A program made the position numbers and the translations under genes. Shown here one piece after another: positions 54,801 through 64,000 of a stretch of 64,000 bases of DNA (position 1 is the first letter of the stretch; each line of letters starts with the position of its first letter). Source of the DNA: Pseudogymnoascus destructans (lineage: Eukaryota; Ascomycota; Leotiomycetes; Thelebolales; Thelebolaceae); the NCBI RefSeq assembly GCF_001641265.1, contig NW_020167536.1:62001-126000 (forward strand). Reading direction: 5' to 3'. The notes below the pieces were generated by a model, which saw nothing but the letters and a program-made list of their open reading frames with translations, was not told where the DNA came from and made no database searches.

Positions 54801-56029
54801 AGGGAATTACCCCGATCTTCGAGCTTATGCCGTGGGATATGCTCGGTATGGACTACATTGGTCCCATTTTCCCAGTCTCTAGGAATGGTAACCGGTACAT
54901 AATCATTGGTGTGGACTATCAGTCCAGGTACGCGCTGGGAGACCCGACCGCAGCAGCTGACTCCGCGTCCACCATACGTTTTCTTGACCGACGCATTGTG
55001 ACCCCGTTTGGTTCTCCACTTACACTCTACACGGATAATGGATCCCATTTTACGTCGCCCGCTGTGCGCCAGTACTGTGACCGCGAGGGCATTCAGATGG
55101 TGCATGCCCCTCGGTCCCATCCCGCATCAGTAGGACTCTCGGAGCGATTTGTTCAGTTAATCTTGTCCGTGTTCCGGAAAATTTTACAGACTCAACCAAG
55201 CCTACTCGAGCAATGGGACGAGCTGTTACCGCACGTCTTCAACGTCCTAAATACCAAGCAAGTGTCTGTTCATGGATTTTCTCCCGCAGAATTGCTCTTT
55301 GGTTTCCAGCCTCGCTTCACGCCAGAAGACATTGCTGTTGATCAAGCTATCCGGAGAGAGGTCATTTCTCGACCTGATTTTGTCCCTCGTTTCGATGAAA
55401 CTCCAAATGTGTCTGCCGTTGCTGTCCGTTTAGCCAAGATTGATGAGATGCGAGACACTGCCAATGCTATTCGATTGCGCCGTCAACTGCAACAAGGGGA
55501 GGCTTCGAAATCCGAACTTGAGCGCAAGCTCAAAATGAAGAAGGGCGATCTCGTCCTTCTCCGCCGCCTTGCTCAGGACAACAATCACTCTCACAAGATC
55601 GAACCAAGATGGCTCGGACCTTTCAGGATCTCCAAGATGACACCCGAAAATAAGTCGGCATTTATTCAGGAAATACATTCTGGAATAATCAAGGGGAAAT
55701 TCCATGTGAATGACTTGAAACCGTTTGTTATTCGCGAACAACATGGGACCCGGGATGAGCCTTGGCAAGACATAATGGCACGGAATGAGGACAATCGGCT
55801 CCGAGTCCAACGCAAACAGAAATTAGCAGATCAGGAGATTCGTCGACGTGCTGCCATCCAACGGGAAATGGGAATTCCATTCCACGACCCTGTTGAGGCC
55901 CCAGAGGAATACCAGCCACAGCATGATCCACCGTGGTGGGGAGACTTCGTCCATTATCCTGCCGACACTGCTATGGAGGATGATCCCAACTACTGGCAGG
56001 GCCGGCAGTTGGACTTGAAACATTTGTGA
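51897..56029 (+). pseudogene. Gypsy-3 pol: RT (FVDD) - RNase H - integrase, with one in-frame amber stop
   Basis: One frame runs from before 51950 to TGA 56029, interrupted only by TAG 52658-52660 (ERPA*YRRR), where CAG is a plausible ancestor. RT: LRMTQNFIPLNAATIKSNYP, FTADGSNGYWAVPI, and HFVDDDGG (about 53378-53400), so the box is FVDD rather than YVDD or YLDD. RNase H: LATDASKTSLDGVLY, RWHTTEREGFAVF, RVYTDHSALL. Integrase: HNVHGHFASG...CRSCPMCQM (HHCC, about 54655-54778), LGMDYIGPIF, YTDNGSHFTS, HPASVGLSERFVQ. No chromodomain; the C-terminus is Arg/Glu-rich and ends in WWGDFVHYPADTAMEDDP. The region before RT (51950-52657) has no recognised domain. Confidence 0.85.
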
Positions 56030-56862
56030 GCACCACATGGTGCAGTGTGCCCTGGGATTCGGTGAGGAATCATGGGAATGTATAGGAGAAGTGTCGGGTG
56101 AGGAAATGTCGAAGGAGTAGCTGCAGTGCAGTTTGTGGGGAATGATGTGTATGTGAGCAGGCTTGCCGTGCAGGTATGCTTAGGATGGAATATGTTTGTT
56201 TTCAGCGAGTATGTTCACAATTGCGAGTGCGATTACGGAGCATGTACGCCATGACAGATTAGACAGACCGTGCAGTGCAAGGTCAGTGAATGAAGGGCAG
56301 GTCCCAACTAGACAGACCTCGCAGTGCCAGGTCGGTGAAATGTGAGCAGGTATCAAATGTGTATATTATTATCACCTGTATTTAACAAAAGCGTGTGCCA
56401 TGTGCGCAAGTGCGGAAGACGAGCCATAGGGCATTCAAGCAGTGAAGGCACTTCGGTGCCTCATTGGTGTATGTATTTCTTTCTTTTCTTTTTGTCGCAG
56501 AGTATTGTTGTCAAAGATATGATAGCGGATGATATCCGCTGGTTTGGTGGGAATGTCGGGTGAGTGGTGTATGTAGAAGAATCAGAGTAACATCCATCGT
56601 GATGTTGAGAATAGTGAGAAGGACAAGAGGGTGATGGAGGAGTGTCAGTCGGGTGATAGCAGACAAGTGTCAGAAAAGAAAGGAAAAGATGAAGGAATCA
56701 GTAATCTTGAGAAGTGTGCAACGGATGTGAGGGAATCGAAATTGTTGAGTCTTAGATCAAGTTGAAGCGCACCAGACAACCCCAATCCACCACCAACAAC
56801 AACAAACACAGGCTCACGACACAACCTCAGTGCTGCAGTTCCAGCGGCTGGTAAAGTGACCA
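56030..56862. other. Gypsy-3 3' untranslated region
   Basis: No convincing coding sequence. Short imperfect direct repeats occur near 56258-56340 (ACAGACC(G/T)(T/C)GCAGTGC). Confidence 0.4.
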
Positions 56863-57069
56863 TTGTTCGATGCAGTTTGCGTTTTGACCTGCCAATCACC
56901 TACATCATCAAAGGATCAACGGATTGAGGAATTGGAGTCAAGTCTCCAAGAAGTGGTTCACCATGCGCAGCAAGAGATCTCCGACGAAGTCATCAAGCGC
57001 GAGGCCGCCATGACTGAATTGGCTGAAGAAAATGCGCGTTTACGATTGATGCTCGGCATGGGGGAATGA
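56863..57069 (+). CDS. Small coiled-coil ORF near the 3' end of Gypsy-3
   Basis: 68 codons ending at TGA 57067-57069. From residue 17 on, DQRIEELESSLQEVVHHAQQ and TELAEENARLRLMLGMGE show heptad spacing of hydrophobic residues typical of a coiled coil or leucine zipper. The start (TTG or GTG-like) is not convincing; the coding part may begin later or be spliced from upstream. Position between pol and the 3' LTR recalls accessory genes. Function unknown. Confidence 0.4.
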   Translation: MFDAVCVLTCQSPTSSKDQRIEELESSLQEVVHHAQQEISDEVIKREAAMTELAEENARLRLMLGMGE

Positions 57070-57387
57070 CGGGCTGGAGTTATGGCTAGTGTTCCGAAGG
57101 ATGGGGACAGAGTGATACAGGAGGGACGAGAGCATGGTTATTCAGCATGGATTTCGGTGATAGACAGTTTGAGAGGCATTGATTGTGGTCAGTTGAAGCT
57201 ATTCGGAGGATTCAGATGGTGATTCGGGACCCAGTGGGGGCGAGTGTGAGGCAATTTCATACTTAGCATTAGTCAGCACATCACGTGCTAGGAGAGGCCA
57301 TTCTTATGGCCGGTCTTCGGGACACATAGAACCACAATATCATCATAATCGCCTCATGAATAACAGCCCCTTGCAATAATCGTGACA

Positions 57388-57558
57388 CCGGTGCCCGGTC
57401 TCACCTGGCACCAACCTGACGTCGCAGCTACGCCCAGCTATACTGGAGCTGGCGGCGATCCTGGTGCCCGCCTGACGCCCGGCTTGGGCGGCCACCTACG
57501 GTGTGGCTTTTTGGGTCCCGTGACTACGGCGGCCCGGAACTTCGGGGCCTATTCACCC
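57388..57558. repeat. GC-rich repeat, right part, interrupted by Gypsy-3
   Basis: Continues the repeat of 47700-47938 beyond the CCGGTG duplication. Bases about 57485-57558 match 4491-4563 in reverse. On the minus strand it would begin TGAATAGGCCCCGAAG. Confidence 0.45.
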
Positions 57559-57658
57559 CTTACGTAGCTCAGTAGATATAAGAAATGAAAGGGTGTACTG
57601 GATTGCCACCAAGTACACCAAACGCCTGCCCGGCAAGGTTGCGCTCCCGGGCGAATAT

Positions 57659-57842
57659 TGTTGAAGGAGGAGGTTGCTCAGACTGATTGGTTGGGCGTGT
57701 GGCTCGCCAACCGAATCGGGTTGCGGACCACCCACAAATAGTTCTGTAGATAGCTTCACTCAAAACAACAATACACACATATTCCAGTGAACTGTTGTTC
57801 AACTCAACTTGATGACCTATACTACCGCTGCAAGTGATATCA
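57659..57842 (-). mobile_element. Copia-type LTR, 184 bp, with 70 bp of internal sequence (to 57912)
   Basis: Nearly identical to the LTR at 9519-9703, in reverse. The adjacent 57843-57912 is internal sequence of the same element (TGAAGTGTA before the LTR start, minus strand), also found as filler in Gypsy-1 at 24678-24784. No TSD. Bases 57559-57658 are unassigned. Confidence 0.7.
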
Positions 57843-57912
57843 TACACTTCAACAGGTTATGAGCCCAGCTATCGCAAAGCCAAAAGTTATCATATTCAGA
57901 GAAGTGCTCATT

Positions 57913-58127
57913 TGTCACGAACCGAATCACGTGCGGGCAATACTCACGTGCCCTTCAGTGCCAAGACGGAGGCATGTCGGTCCGGACAGGACACGTAGAA
58001 CTATATAGTAGGAACGCGGACCTTCGGAGGAAGGTCAGCGTTCAGTCTTCGTATCAATAGACCAGGATTCTACGTATATTCCTTCCCGTGACTTCCCACT
58101 GCCCTACTCGCCAAGAAGTCCTTTACA
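57913..58127 (+). repeat. Probable 5' LTR of Gypsy-2
   Basis: Begins TGTCACGAACCGAATCACG. TATA-like ACTATATAGTAGGAAC near 57999. The end CTTTACA at 58127 is a guess: no second copy is in the window. CACGTG-like motifs (ATCACGTGC, CTCACGTGC) occur in the first 45 bases. Gag begins shortly after. Confidence 0.5.
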
Positions 58128-58200
58128 TTCTGAACGCTCCACCATTCCTACGATTAGGAAGAGTAGCCCAGTGAGGGAAGTCAAAAGAGAAGCCGAACCC

Positions 58201-59310
58201 ATGCCGCCACGCACCCGCACTCAGACCGCAGACACCGAAGGGAGTGGCAGTCGCGAAGCAGCGTCTCTGTCGCAAGCTGAAAGTCAGCAAGGGATCGAGG
58301 ACCAGCTAGCAACTGCCCAGGCCATCGAGGAAGAACTCCTTGCGAAGCTCCAGCTCAAGGAGGCGGCCGAGCGAATTGAGCGGCTAAGGAAGCGGTTGGA
58401 AGACGGGGACGTTGCGGAAGTTCTACCGCCAGGCCTCCCCGTCGACGACCAAAGTGTCGCATCATCCAGCTCCGTCTCTTACGGGGGACTGCCGAAGAGC
58501 ATAAGACCCCGGCAGATCGCGCCATACAAGGGAAGAATGGTCAGAGAGCACTCGGAATTCGTCACAAGCTGCGAGTTAAGCTTTCGGTTAGAGCCAAGTC
58601 TGAATAAATCAGACGAGCTCCGCTGTGACTTGGCGGCAATGTGGCTCGAGGGCGAACCTCGAGATGCATGGCTTCGACACGAGAAGGAACCTGACTTCCA
58701 GAAGACTTGGAAGGGGTTCAAGAAGTTCCTTCTTGACCTCGTTGAGGATCCAGTTAATCGGGGCCTCTCGACAGCGATCAAATACGAGGAGGCGCGCCAG
58801 CGACCCGGACAGTCTGCGCAAACCTTTGCGACCTACCTCGAGACGTTAGAGGGGGAGTTGAAGGCATACAGTGAAGAACATCGAGTTCAGCACTTCCTCG
58901 CAAAGCTCCGGCCCGATCTACGCTTGAGGATAATCACTTATCTTGAGATTCCGCGGACGCGAAGCGCCCTTATAGTGCTTGCCTCCCGGTTTGAACAAGC
59001 CAACCTACCAAAGGGCCAGGAAAAGGGGGGTCAGAAGGACCACAAGGAAGAAAAGAGGGGGGAGAATCCTCACAAGAGGGGTTCGCAACCCCACCAGGGA
59101 AGTCGAAGCGGAGAAAGAGCGGGAGTGAAGCGCTCGCGTCTCTCAGATGAGGAAGAGAAGCGGCGAAGGGACAACAACCTCTGTTTCCATTGTGGAAAGG
59201 AGGGACACCGCACCGCTCAGTGTTTCTTAAGGAACGGCGAGGGTGCGCAGCGCATCCGAGCGGTACAGCAGGGGAGCCAGCTAAAAGGCATCCTGCAACC
59301 AAAAAACTAG
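58201..59310 (+). CDS. Gypsy-2 gag with CCHC zinc knuckle
   Basis: ATG 58201 (MPPRTRTQTAD); the frame is open from 58171 with a GTG. 369 residues: N-terminal coiled-coil-like segment (EELLAKLQLKEAAERIERLR), capsid-like domain (KWLEGEPRDAWLRHE-type region, FATYLETLEGELKAYSEEHR), basic linker and the knuckle CFHCGKEGHRTAQC (about 59185-59226). Ends at TAG 59308-59310, directly after a slippery heptamer. Intact. Confidence 0.88.
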   Translation: MPPRTRTQTADTEGSGSREAASLSQAESQQGIEDQLATAQAIEEELLAKLQLKEAAERIERLRKRLEDGDVAEVLPPGLPVDDQSVASSSSVSYGGLPKSIRPRQIAPYKGRMVREHSEFVTSCELSFRLEPSLNKSDELRCDLAAMWLEGEPRDAWLRHEKEPDFQKTWKGFKKFLLDLVEDPVNRGLSTAIKYEEARQRPGQSAQTFATYLETLEGELKAYSEEHRVQHFLAKLRPDLRLRIITYLEIPRTRSALIVLASRFEQANLPKGQEKGGQKDHKEEKRGENPHKRGSQPHQGSRSGERAGVKRSRLSDEEEKRRRDNNLCFHCGKEGHRTAQCFLRNGEGAQRIRAVQQGSQLKGILQPKN

Positions 59311-59340
59311 GGCCCTCTATCCAAATCCCGATGGATGGAG
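59301..59340 (+). promoter_or_regulatory. Candidate -1 programmed ribosomal frameshift site, Gypsy-2 gag/pol
   Basis: Heptamer A_AAA_AAC at 59301-59307 in the gag frame, directly before TAG. A -1 slip opens pol (KKLGPSIQIPMDG). Seven bases after the heptamer, CTCTATCC (59315-59322) can pair with GGATGGAG (59333-59340), including one T-G pair, around a 10-base loop. Confidence 0.8.
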
Positions 59341-62300
59341 CGGTTACCCAGGGGAAGAACAGCCTGTCGATTCTCGTCGACGTACGAGGAGTGGAAGCAT
59401 GGCGACCCCTTCGCGCGCTCGTTGATAGCGGCACAACCGCCAACCTCATATCCCACTTAGTGGCAAAAGAGCTCGGGGGAGTGTGGGAACCAAGCTACAC
59501 CACAGCAAGGGGTGTAGGAAGCCAGGAAATACCTCTCTTCGGGAAGTCCCAGCTCACCCTCCGCATCAAGGACGATGGGGGCAAGATGCAAGAAAGAGAA
59601 CACCTCTTTGCGTCTACGGCCATGGAGGAATACGACCTCATGTTAGGGTATCCATGGCTTCTCCGCGAAAACCCAGTGATTAATTGGACGCGAGGGACAA
59701 GGCGATTCCCTACCGACAACATCCAGTATCTCTCAAACGAGGAAGCGGAAGAGCTGCGGGGGAAAGGCGGACCAGTGTATGTAGCAATGCTACACCGGAT
59801 GGACGACCCCCAGGAACCCCGACCTACACCAACAGTTCCAAGGGAATACCAATCTTTTGAGGACGTCTTTGATGATGAAGGGGCAGTGTCGCTCCCAGAA
59901 TACTCAAAGAGGGCAGAGCATGCCATAGATATTGAGGAGGGGAAGCAACCCCCGTGGGGACCAATCTACAGCCTCTCAGAGAAGGAGTTGGCGACGCTTA
60001 GGGGTTACATTGAGGATTCGCTTCAGAGGGGCTGGATCCGTCACTCGACGAGCCCAGCTGGAGCGCCCATCCTTTTCGTCCCAAAGCCAGATGGCTCGAA
60101 GCGCCTATGTGTCGATTATCGAGGGCTTAACGCCATGACAGTGAAGAATCGACACCCAATCCCTCTTATTTCGGAAATACTCGACCGCCTAAGCGGGGCC
60201 GCAGTGTTCACGAAGCTTGACGCAAAGGATGCGTACCAGCGTATGAGAATCCAAAAGGGGGACGAGTGGAAAACTGCCTTCCGAACAAGGTACGGCCTGT
60301 TCGAATATTTAGTGATGCCGTTTGGGCTGTGCAACGCCCCCGCATCATTCCAGGCGTATATCAATGAAGCGCTCGCAGGCCTTGTAGACGTGATGTGCAT
60401 TGTCTACCTTGACGACGTCTTGATCTATTCGAAGCGCAAGGAAGAGCATCCGCAACACGTCCGCACTGTCCTCGAATGCCTACGGAAGTTTAAGATCTAC
60501 TGCAATCTAAAGAAGTGCAAATTCTCAACAAAAGAGGTTGAGTTTCTAGGCTTCATTGTGTCTACGAAGGGGGTCTCAATGGACCTATCGCGGGTCGAGA
60601 CAATCACAGACTGGCCAGTGCCAACAACCTTCCGAGACCTACAGGTCTTCTTAGGCTTTGCGAACTTCTACCGGAGGTTCATCGCGGACTATTCGCGTAT
60701 TGCGCAACCGCTCACAGAACTCCTTAAGGGGAGTGAGAAAGGGAAGAAGGTAGGCCCGTTCCTCTGGAACGTTGAGGCAGCGGGGGCTTTTCAGACGTTG
60801 AAAGATGCTTTCACGTCCGCCCCTCTCCTCCACCACTTTGACCCAGCTCAGCCGATAAGGTTGGAGACCGACGGCTCAGGAATGGCGATTGCGGGAATTC
60901 TTACGCAGCCATATACCGACGTAGCGGGGGTGGCACCCCATTGCCTTCTATTCGAGGAAATTGAAGGATGCAGAGATCAGGTATGACACCCATGATATTG
61001 AGCTTCTCGCGATCGTCGCGGCCTTTAAGCATTGGCGTCACTACTGTCAAGATAGCAATTTTCCCGTTATAGTACGGGCGGATCATAATAATCTGATTTA
61101 CTTCATGAAGAAAGTATCAATCAATAATCGGCAGGCCCACTGGATCGAGTTCCTAGCAGGTTTCGATTTTCAGATTGAACATAGGCCTGGCCTCACCAAC
61201 CCCGCGGACGGTCCGAGTCGCAGACCGGACTACGTCGAAACGCAACATCAAGCATTTGATGGGTTGTTACCCACGCTCCAGCAAAAGTTGGCCCGTGGTT
61301 ATAGTGAAGCTGTAGAGAACAGCGAGGGCGATGCATCGCAAAAGAGTACTCGAATCCGCGCCGTCTTCGCAAAAGCGGGCGAGCGAACGGTAACCCAAGA
61401 TATCCTCCACGAAGTGGACAAGTTAAAGCTGCACCCCCGCGAGGGGCACGCAGAGGATACGCAAGCTTTCCTGCCTCGCTGTCGTGTGATGCGAGAGGCA
61501 GCTACAGAAGCACCGTACGAGGAGCCATCCCTTGATCTTCGCAAGCTCATCGTTCAAGTCCAAAGTGGTGACCCATTCTTGAAGGATTGAGCGTTGCGAA
61601 TGACAAAGAGGCGTCCATGGATGGAAGGCGTAGAGAGAGAGTGGGCTCTTCATCAGGAAAGCGGAGTCCTTTCGAGGGAAGGCATCATCCCCTTTCCTCG
61701 AGACCCAGCCCTCATTGAAGAGCTCCTCCGAATCCATCATGATGACCCGTTAGCAGGTCACTTTGGCGTGGCGAAGACCACAGAACTACTTACTCGGAAG
61801 TATAAGTGGCCAAAAATGAGGGAGGACGTAAAGGAATACGTTAAGACCTGTCAAATCTGCCAGAAAATGGTAGTGAAGCGTCACCGCCCGTACGGCGAGT
61901 TGCAGCCGCTTCCACAACCAAACGGCCCAGGAGAAGAGATCTCCATGGACTTTATAAAAGGCCTTCCACCAAGCCTTCACCCGTTGACGAAGAAGGCGTA
62001 CGATTCCATACTTGTAGTTGTGGATCGATACACAAAGTACGCCTTATATATCGCAACGAATAAGACGGTGAATGCCAATGATTTGGCAACGCTTATCCTC
62101 CGCTACGTTATCACAGAGTTCGGGATTCCAAAGGGAATTGTCTCCGATAGGGGATCTGTATTCACAAGTAGCTACTGGTCTTGCCTCTGTTATTTCTTAA
62201 AGATTCGCCAGCGTTTGAGCACCGCTTTCCACCCGCAGACGGATGGACAAACTGAGCGCCAGAATCAAACAATCGAACACTACCTTCGGTCGTATTGCAC

Positions 62301-62790
62301 AAGCTCCCAGGACGAGTGGGTAGTACTCCTACCCATCGCCCAGTTCTCATATAATAACTCCTTCCATTCAACAATTCAAACAACACCTTTCCGGGCATTA
62401 AAAGGATTTGATCCTCGTATGCCAGACGTGAGTGTCGCGGACGCCCCTCAAAAGGGGGATGCACTCGAGCCGTTTGAAAGAATACAGAAGCTCCAGGAGG
62501 AAAGGGAAGTGCTGGTGCACCATTGGCTCCGAGCGACGCAGTCGCAGACGAAGCACTATAATCTCAAAAGGAAGCCAAAGGAATATAGCATGGGGGACCA
62601 AGTCCTCCTTTCCACAAAGAACATCAAGCTGCGGAGGCCAAACAGAAAGCTCGCGGAACAGTTCGTAGGGCCCTTCAAGATCGTAGAGATCATTGGAAAG
62701 CAGGCCTATAGGCTTGAGTTACCATGGGACATGGGGATTCACCCAACCTTCCACGTGTCATTGCTAGAACCATACCACAAGAGGCAGTAA
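59307..62790 (+). pseudogene. Gypsy-2 pol: protease - RT - RNase H - integrase, one frameshift and one stop
   Basis: The -1 frame contains protease ALVDSGTTANLISHLV, RT (LCVDYRGLNAMTVKNRHPIP, FTKLDAKDAYQRM, IVYLDDVLIYS near 60397-60429) and early RNase H (LETDGSGMAIAGIL). In the G run near 60925 one extra G shifts the frame (next frame reads WHPIAFYSRKLKDAEIR). TGA 61588-61590 (LKD*ALRM) interrupts the second frame, probably from TGG or CGA. Integrase: HHDDPLAGHFG...CQICQK, SMDFIKGLPPS, VSDRGSVFTSS and HPQTDGQTERQNQTIEHY. The protein ends HPTFHVSLLEPYHKRQ without a chromodomain. No 3' LTR follows; a new LTR starts at 62912. Confidence 0.87.
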
Positions 62791-62911
62791 GCTCACGCAT
62801 AGGTCACGGACAGTAAACACAAGAGTAGAAAAGCCACATAGGGCATCAATTCGCTATTCTGGAGCCAGAGCTCAACTATCTAAGGTGGCGCAAGCGCGGC
62901 CGAGGGCACGC
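62791..62911. other. Spacer between Gypsy-2 pol and the next LTR
   Basis: No reading frame or LTR of Gypsy-2 seen. The Gypsy-2 3' end is either beyond the inserted element or lost. Confidence 0.4.
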
Positions 62912-63386
62912 TGTTACGACGGAACAAGAAGGCTGGCCAACTACAGGACAGGAAGGAGGGAGGTCGCATGAGACCGGCCCTGGTACCTGGAGGGGCAGCG
63001 GGGAATAGTAGTTCCGAAAGTATCACGTGACGGACTCGCAGGATGATGAGAAGAGTCCTAAGAGTCCAGGACTCCGAGGACTCGAGTGAGTTCCCAGGAG
63101 TCCACTAGGCACGTGATGGACTCGCAGGATGATGAGAAGAGTCCTAAGAGTCCAGGACTCCGAGGACTCGAGTGAGTTCCCAAGAGTCCACTAGGCACGA
63201 CGCCACTATATAAGTAGATAGTATTTCCTTAGATAGGAGCTTCGTGCTCAACTCAATACAGTATTTGTTATATACTAGTAACGTGTTACTTGAAGCCTTT
63301 GTGTCTGATCCCCTGCCTCCTCTGATAAGTAAACCTTTACGCAAGAGAACCTCTGTGTCTTCTATCGTTTAGAAGTCAGCGTTACA
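62912..63386 (+). repeat. 5' LTR of a second Gypsy-1-type element, U3 module type 2
   Basis: Begins TGTTACGACGGAAC and ends CAGCGTTACA, with two 86-bp tandem units (about 63025-63196) and the TATATAAGTAGATAG core. Nearly identical to the solo LTR at 14947 (reverse). Left flank CACGC; the other end is outside the window. Confidence 0.92.
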
Positions 63387-63432
63387 CTTTGAGCACCACT
63401 TCTACGAGGTACCGGCTTACACACAAAGCAAC

Positions 63433-64000
63433 ATGTCTGTCGTCAGTTCGAAGGGGAAAACCCCCACCACGCCAACTTCGTCTCAGAGGTCTAAGCCTGA
63501 GAATGAAGAGATGCCCGATGCACCCACCGTCAACGAACTCAAGGAAACTCTACGCGTCAAGTTGCCCGACACTTACTCCGGCAACCGAAAGGAACTTGAG
63601 GTGTTTTTGCTACAGGTCGAACTGTACCAGCACTTCAATGACGAGAAGTTTCCCACCCAGGAGAGCTATGCCCTGTGGACTGCGTCCTACCTTAGGGGGG
63701 AAGCCCTGCGATGGATCGAACCATTCCTCAAGGACTATTTCAAATATGAAAGTACCAATGGAAGCATGACAACTACGCAGACTATGTTTGGCAGCTGGAA
63801 AGGATTCTGTAAGGAAATCCGACGCATGTTCGGAGACATCGATGAGATTAAGACCGCGGAAGACCATCTGTTTGCACTTAAGCAGACTGGCAGCGCCCTC
63901 ACGTACTCCACAGAATTCCAGAGATACGGCAATCAGACAGGATGGGATGCCAGCGCACTCATCAGCCACTACCGACGTGGGCTGAAGAGCCATATACGTA
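63433..64000 (+). CDS. Gag of the second Gypsy-1 copy, 3' end outside window
   Basis: ATG 63433, same start as the gag at 22554 (MSVVSSKGKTP). It is open to the window end without stops and differs by few substitutions (for example FNDEKF for FNEEKF, RWIEPF for RWVEPF). It covers the capsid-like region up to RRGLKSHIR. It may belong to a more intact element continuing beyond 64000. Confidence 0.9.
   Translation, partial: MSVVSSKGKTPTTPTSSQRSKPENEEMPDAPTVNELKETLRVKLPDTYSGNRKELEVFLLQVELYQHFNDEKFPTQESYALWTASYLRGEALRWIEPFLKDYFKYESTNGSMTTTQTMFGSWKGFCKEIRRMFGDIDEIKTAEDHLFALKQTGSALTYSTEFQRYGNQTGWDASALISHYRRGLKSHIR

Larger units (their letters stand above)
47939..57387 (+). mobile_element. Gypsy-3: large Ty3/Gypsy element with very short LTRs and divergent RT
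   Basis: LTRs of 131 bp (47939-48069) and 141 bp (57247-57387) start TGAGGCAATTTC and end AATCGTGACA. They are nearly identical except for a 12-bp insertion (TGCTAGGAGAGG) in the 3' copy. CCGGTG flanks both sides (47933-47938, 57388-57393). A purine tract GTGGGGGCGAG precedes the 3' LTR. Right after the 5' LTR, TGGGGGTCTTGCCCGAG (from about 48073) could be the primer binding site. Inside: gag, protease, RT-RNase H-integrase and a small coiled-coil ORF. Near-identical LTRs suggest a fairly recent insertion, although the coding frames carry breaks. Confidence 0.9.

Noticed and set aside
56645..56899. Minus-strand 84-codon ORF in the Gypsy-3 3' region as an antisense gene like that of Gypsy-1.
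   Set aside because: No cysteine pattern or coiled coil, composition unremarkable, and the sense-strand coiled-coil ORF overlaps its start.

Overview
The window looks like a transposon-dominated stretch of a filamentous ascomycete (Pezizomycotina-type) genome. The reasons are three recognisable host genes of fungal type, short GT-AG introns of 47-61 bp, and a dense load of fungal pogo/Fot1-like, Tc1, Copia and Ty3/Gypsy elements, many of them peppered with transition-type nonsense mutations. No species can be named from the sequence alone. Host genes: (1) the 3' end of a type III phosphatidylinositol 4-kinase (Stt4-like, 2-781, plus); (2) a four-exon BAR-PH-ArfGAP protein (30357-33922, minus); (3) a two-exon acyl-CoA thioesterase-like protein (45672-46679, plus). 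A broken fragment of an unrecognised protein lies at 9794-10279 (minus). No RNA gene was recognised. Layout: 855-2845 is an intact-looking pogo element with perfect 72-bp TIRs just after Stt4. 2935-5068 holds pogo relics and LTR pieces, and 5069-9703 a decayed Copia element with a solo LTR inside it. 10886-14656 holds two neighbouring pogo elements with perfect TIRs but frameshifted transposases. 16002-19506 is a Tc1 element split by a pogo element that is itself split by a solo LTR. 20619-21554 is a solo LTR. 22070-29127 is Gypsy-1, a chromodomain Ty3/Gypsy element with mismatched LTRs and an antisense ORF carrying a Zn2Cys6-like cysteine motif. 34983-37687 is strongly decayed AT-rich sequence with more solo LTRs. 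37688-45230 is a nest of three pogo elements and two solo LTRs inside an older pogo relic. 46776-47699 is a deleted pogo copy. 47939-57387 is Gypsy-3, with short LTRs, an FVDD reverse transcriptase and a DGGSS protease. 57913-62790 is Gypsy-2, and 62912-64000 is the start of a second Gypsy-1 copy that runs off the window. Most interesting signals: the antisense zinc-cluster plus coiled-coil ORF abutting the 3' LTR of Gypsy-1; near-identical candidate -1 frameshift sites (A_AAA_AAC directly before the gag UAG, with a stem 7-8 nt downstream) in two different Gypsy elements; an LTR family with one shared core promoter/R/U5 but at least three interchangeable U3 modules, with Gypsy-1 carrying two different U3s and unmatched flanks; and a conserved 17-bp period of paired subrepeats in the otherwise unrelated TIRs of three zinc-knuckle pogo elements. 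All coordinates were read by eye; protein family calls rest on motif recognition, not on searches.
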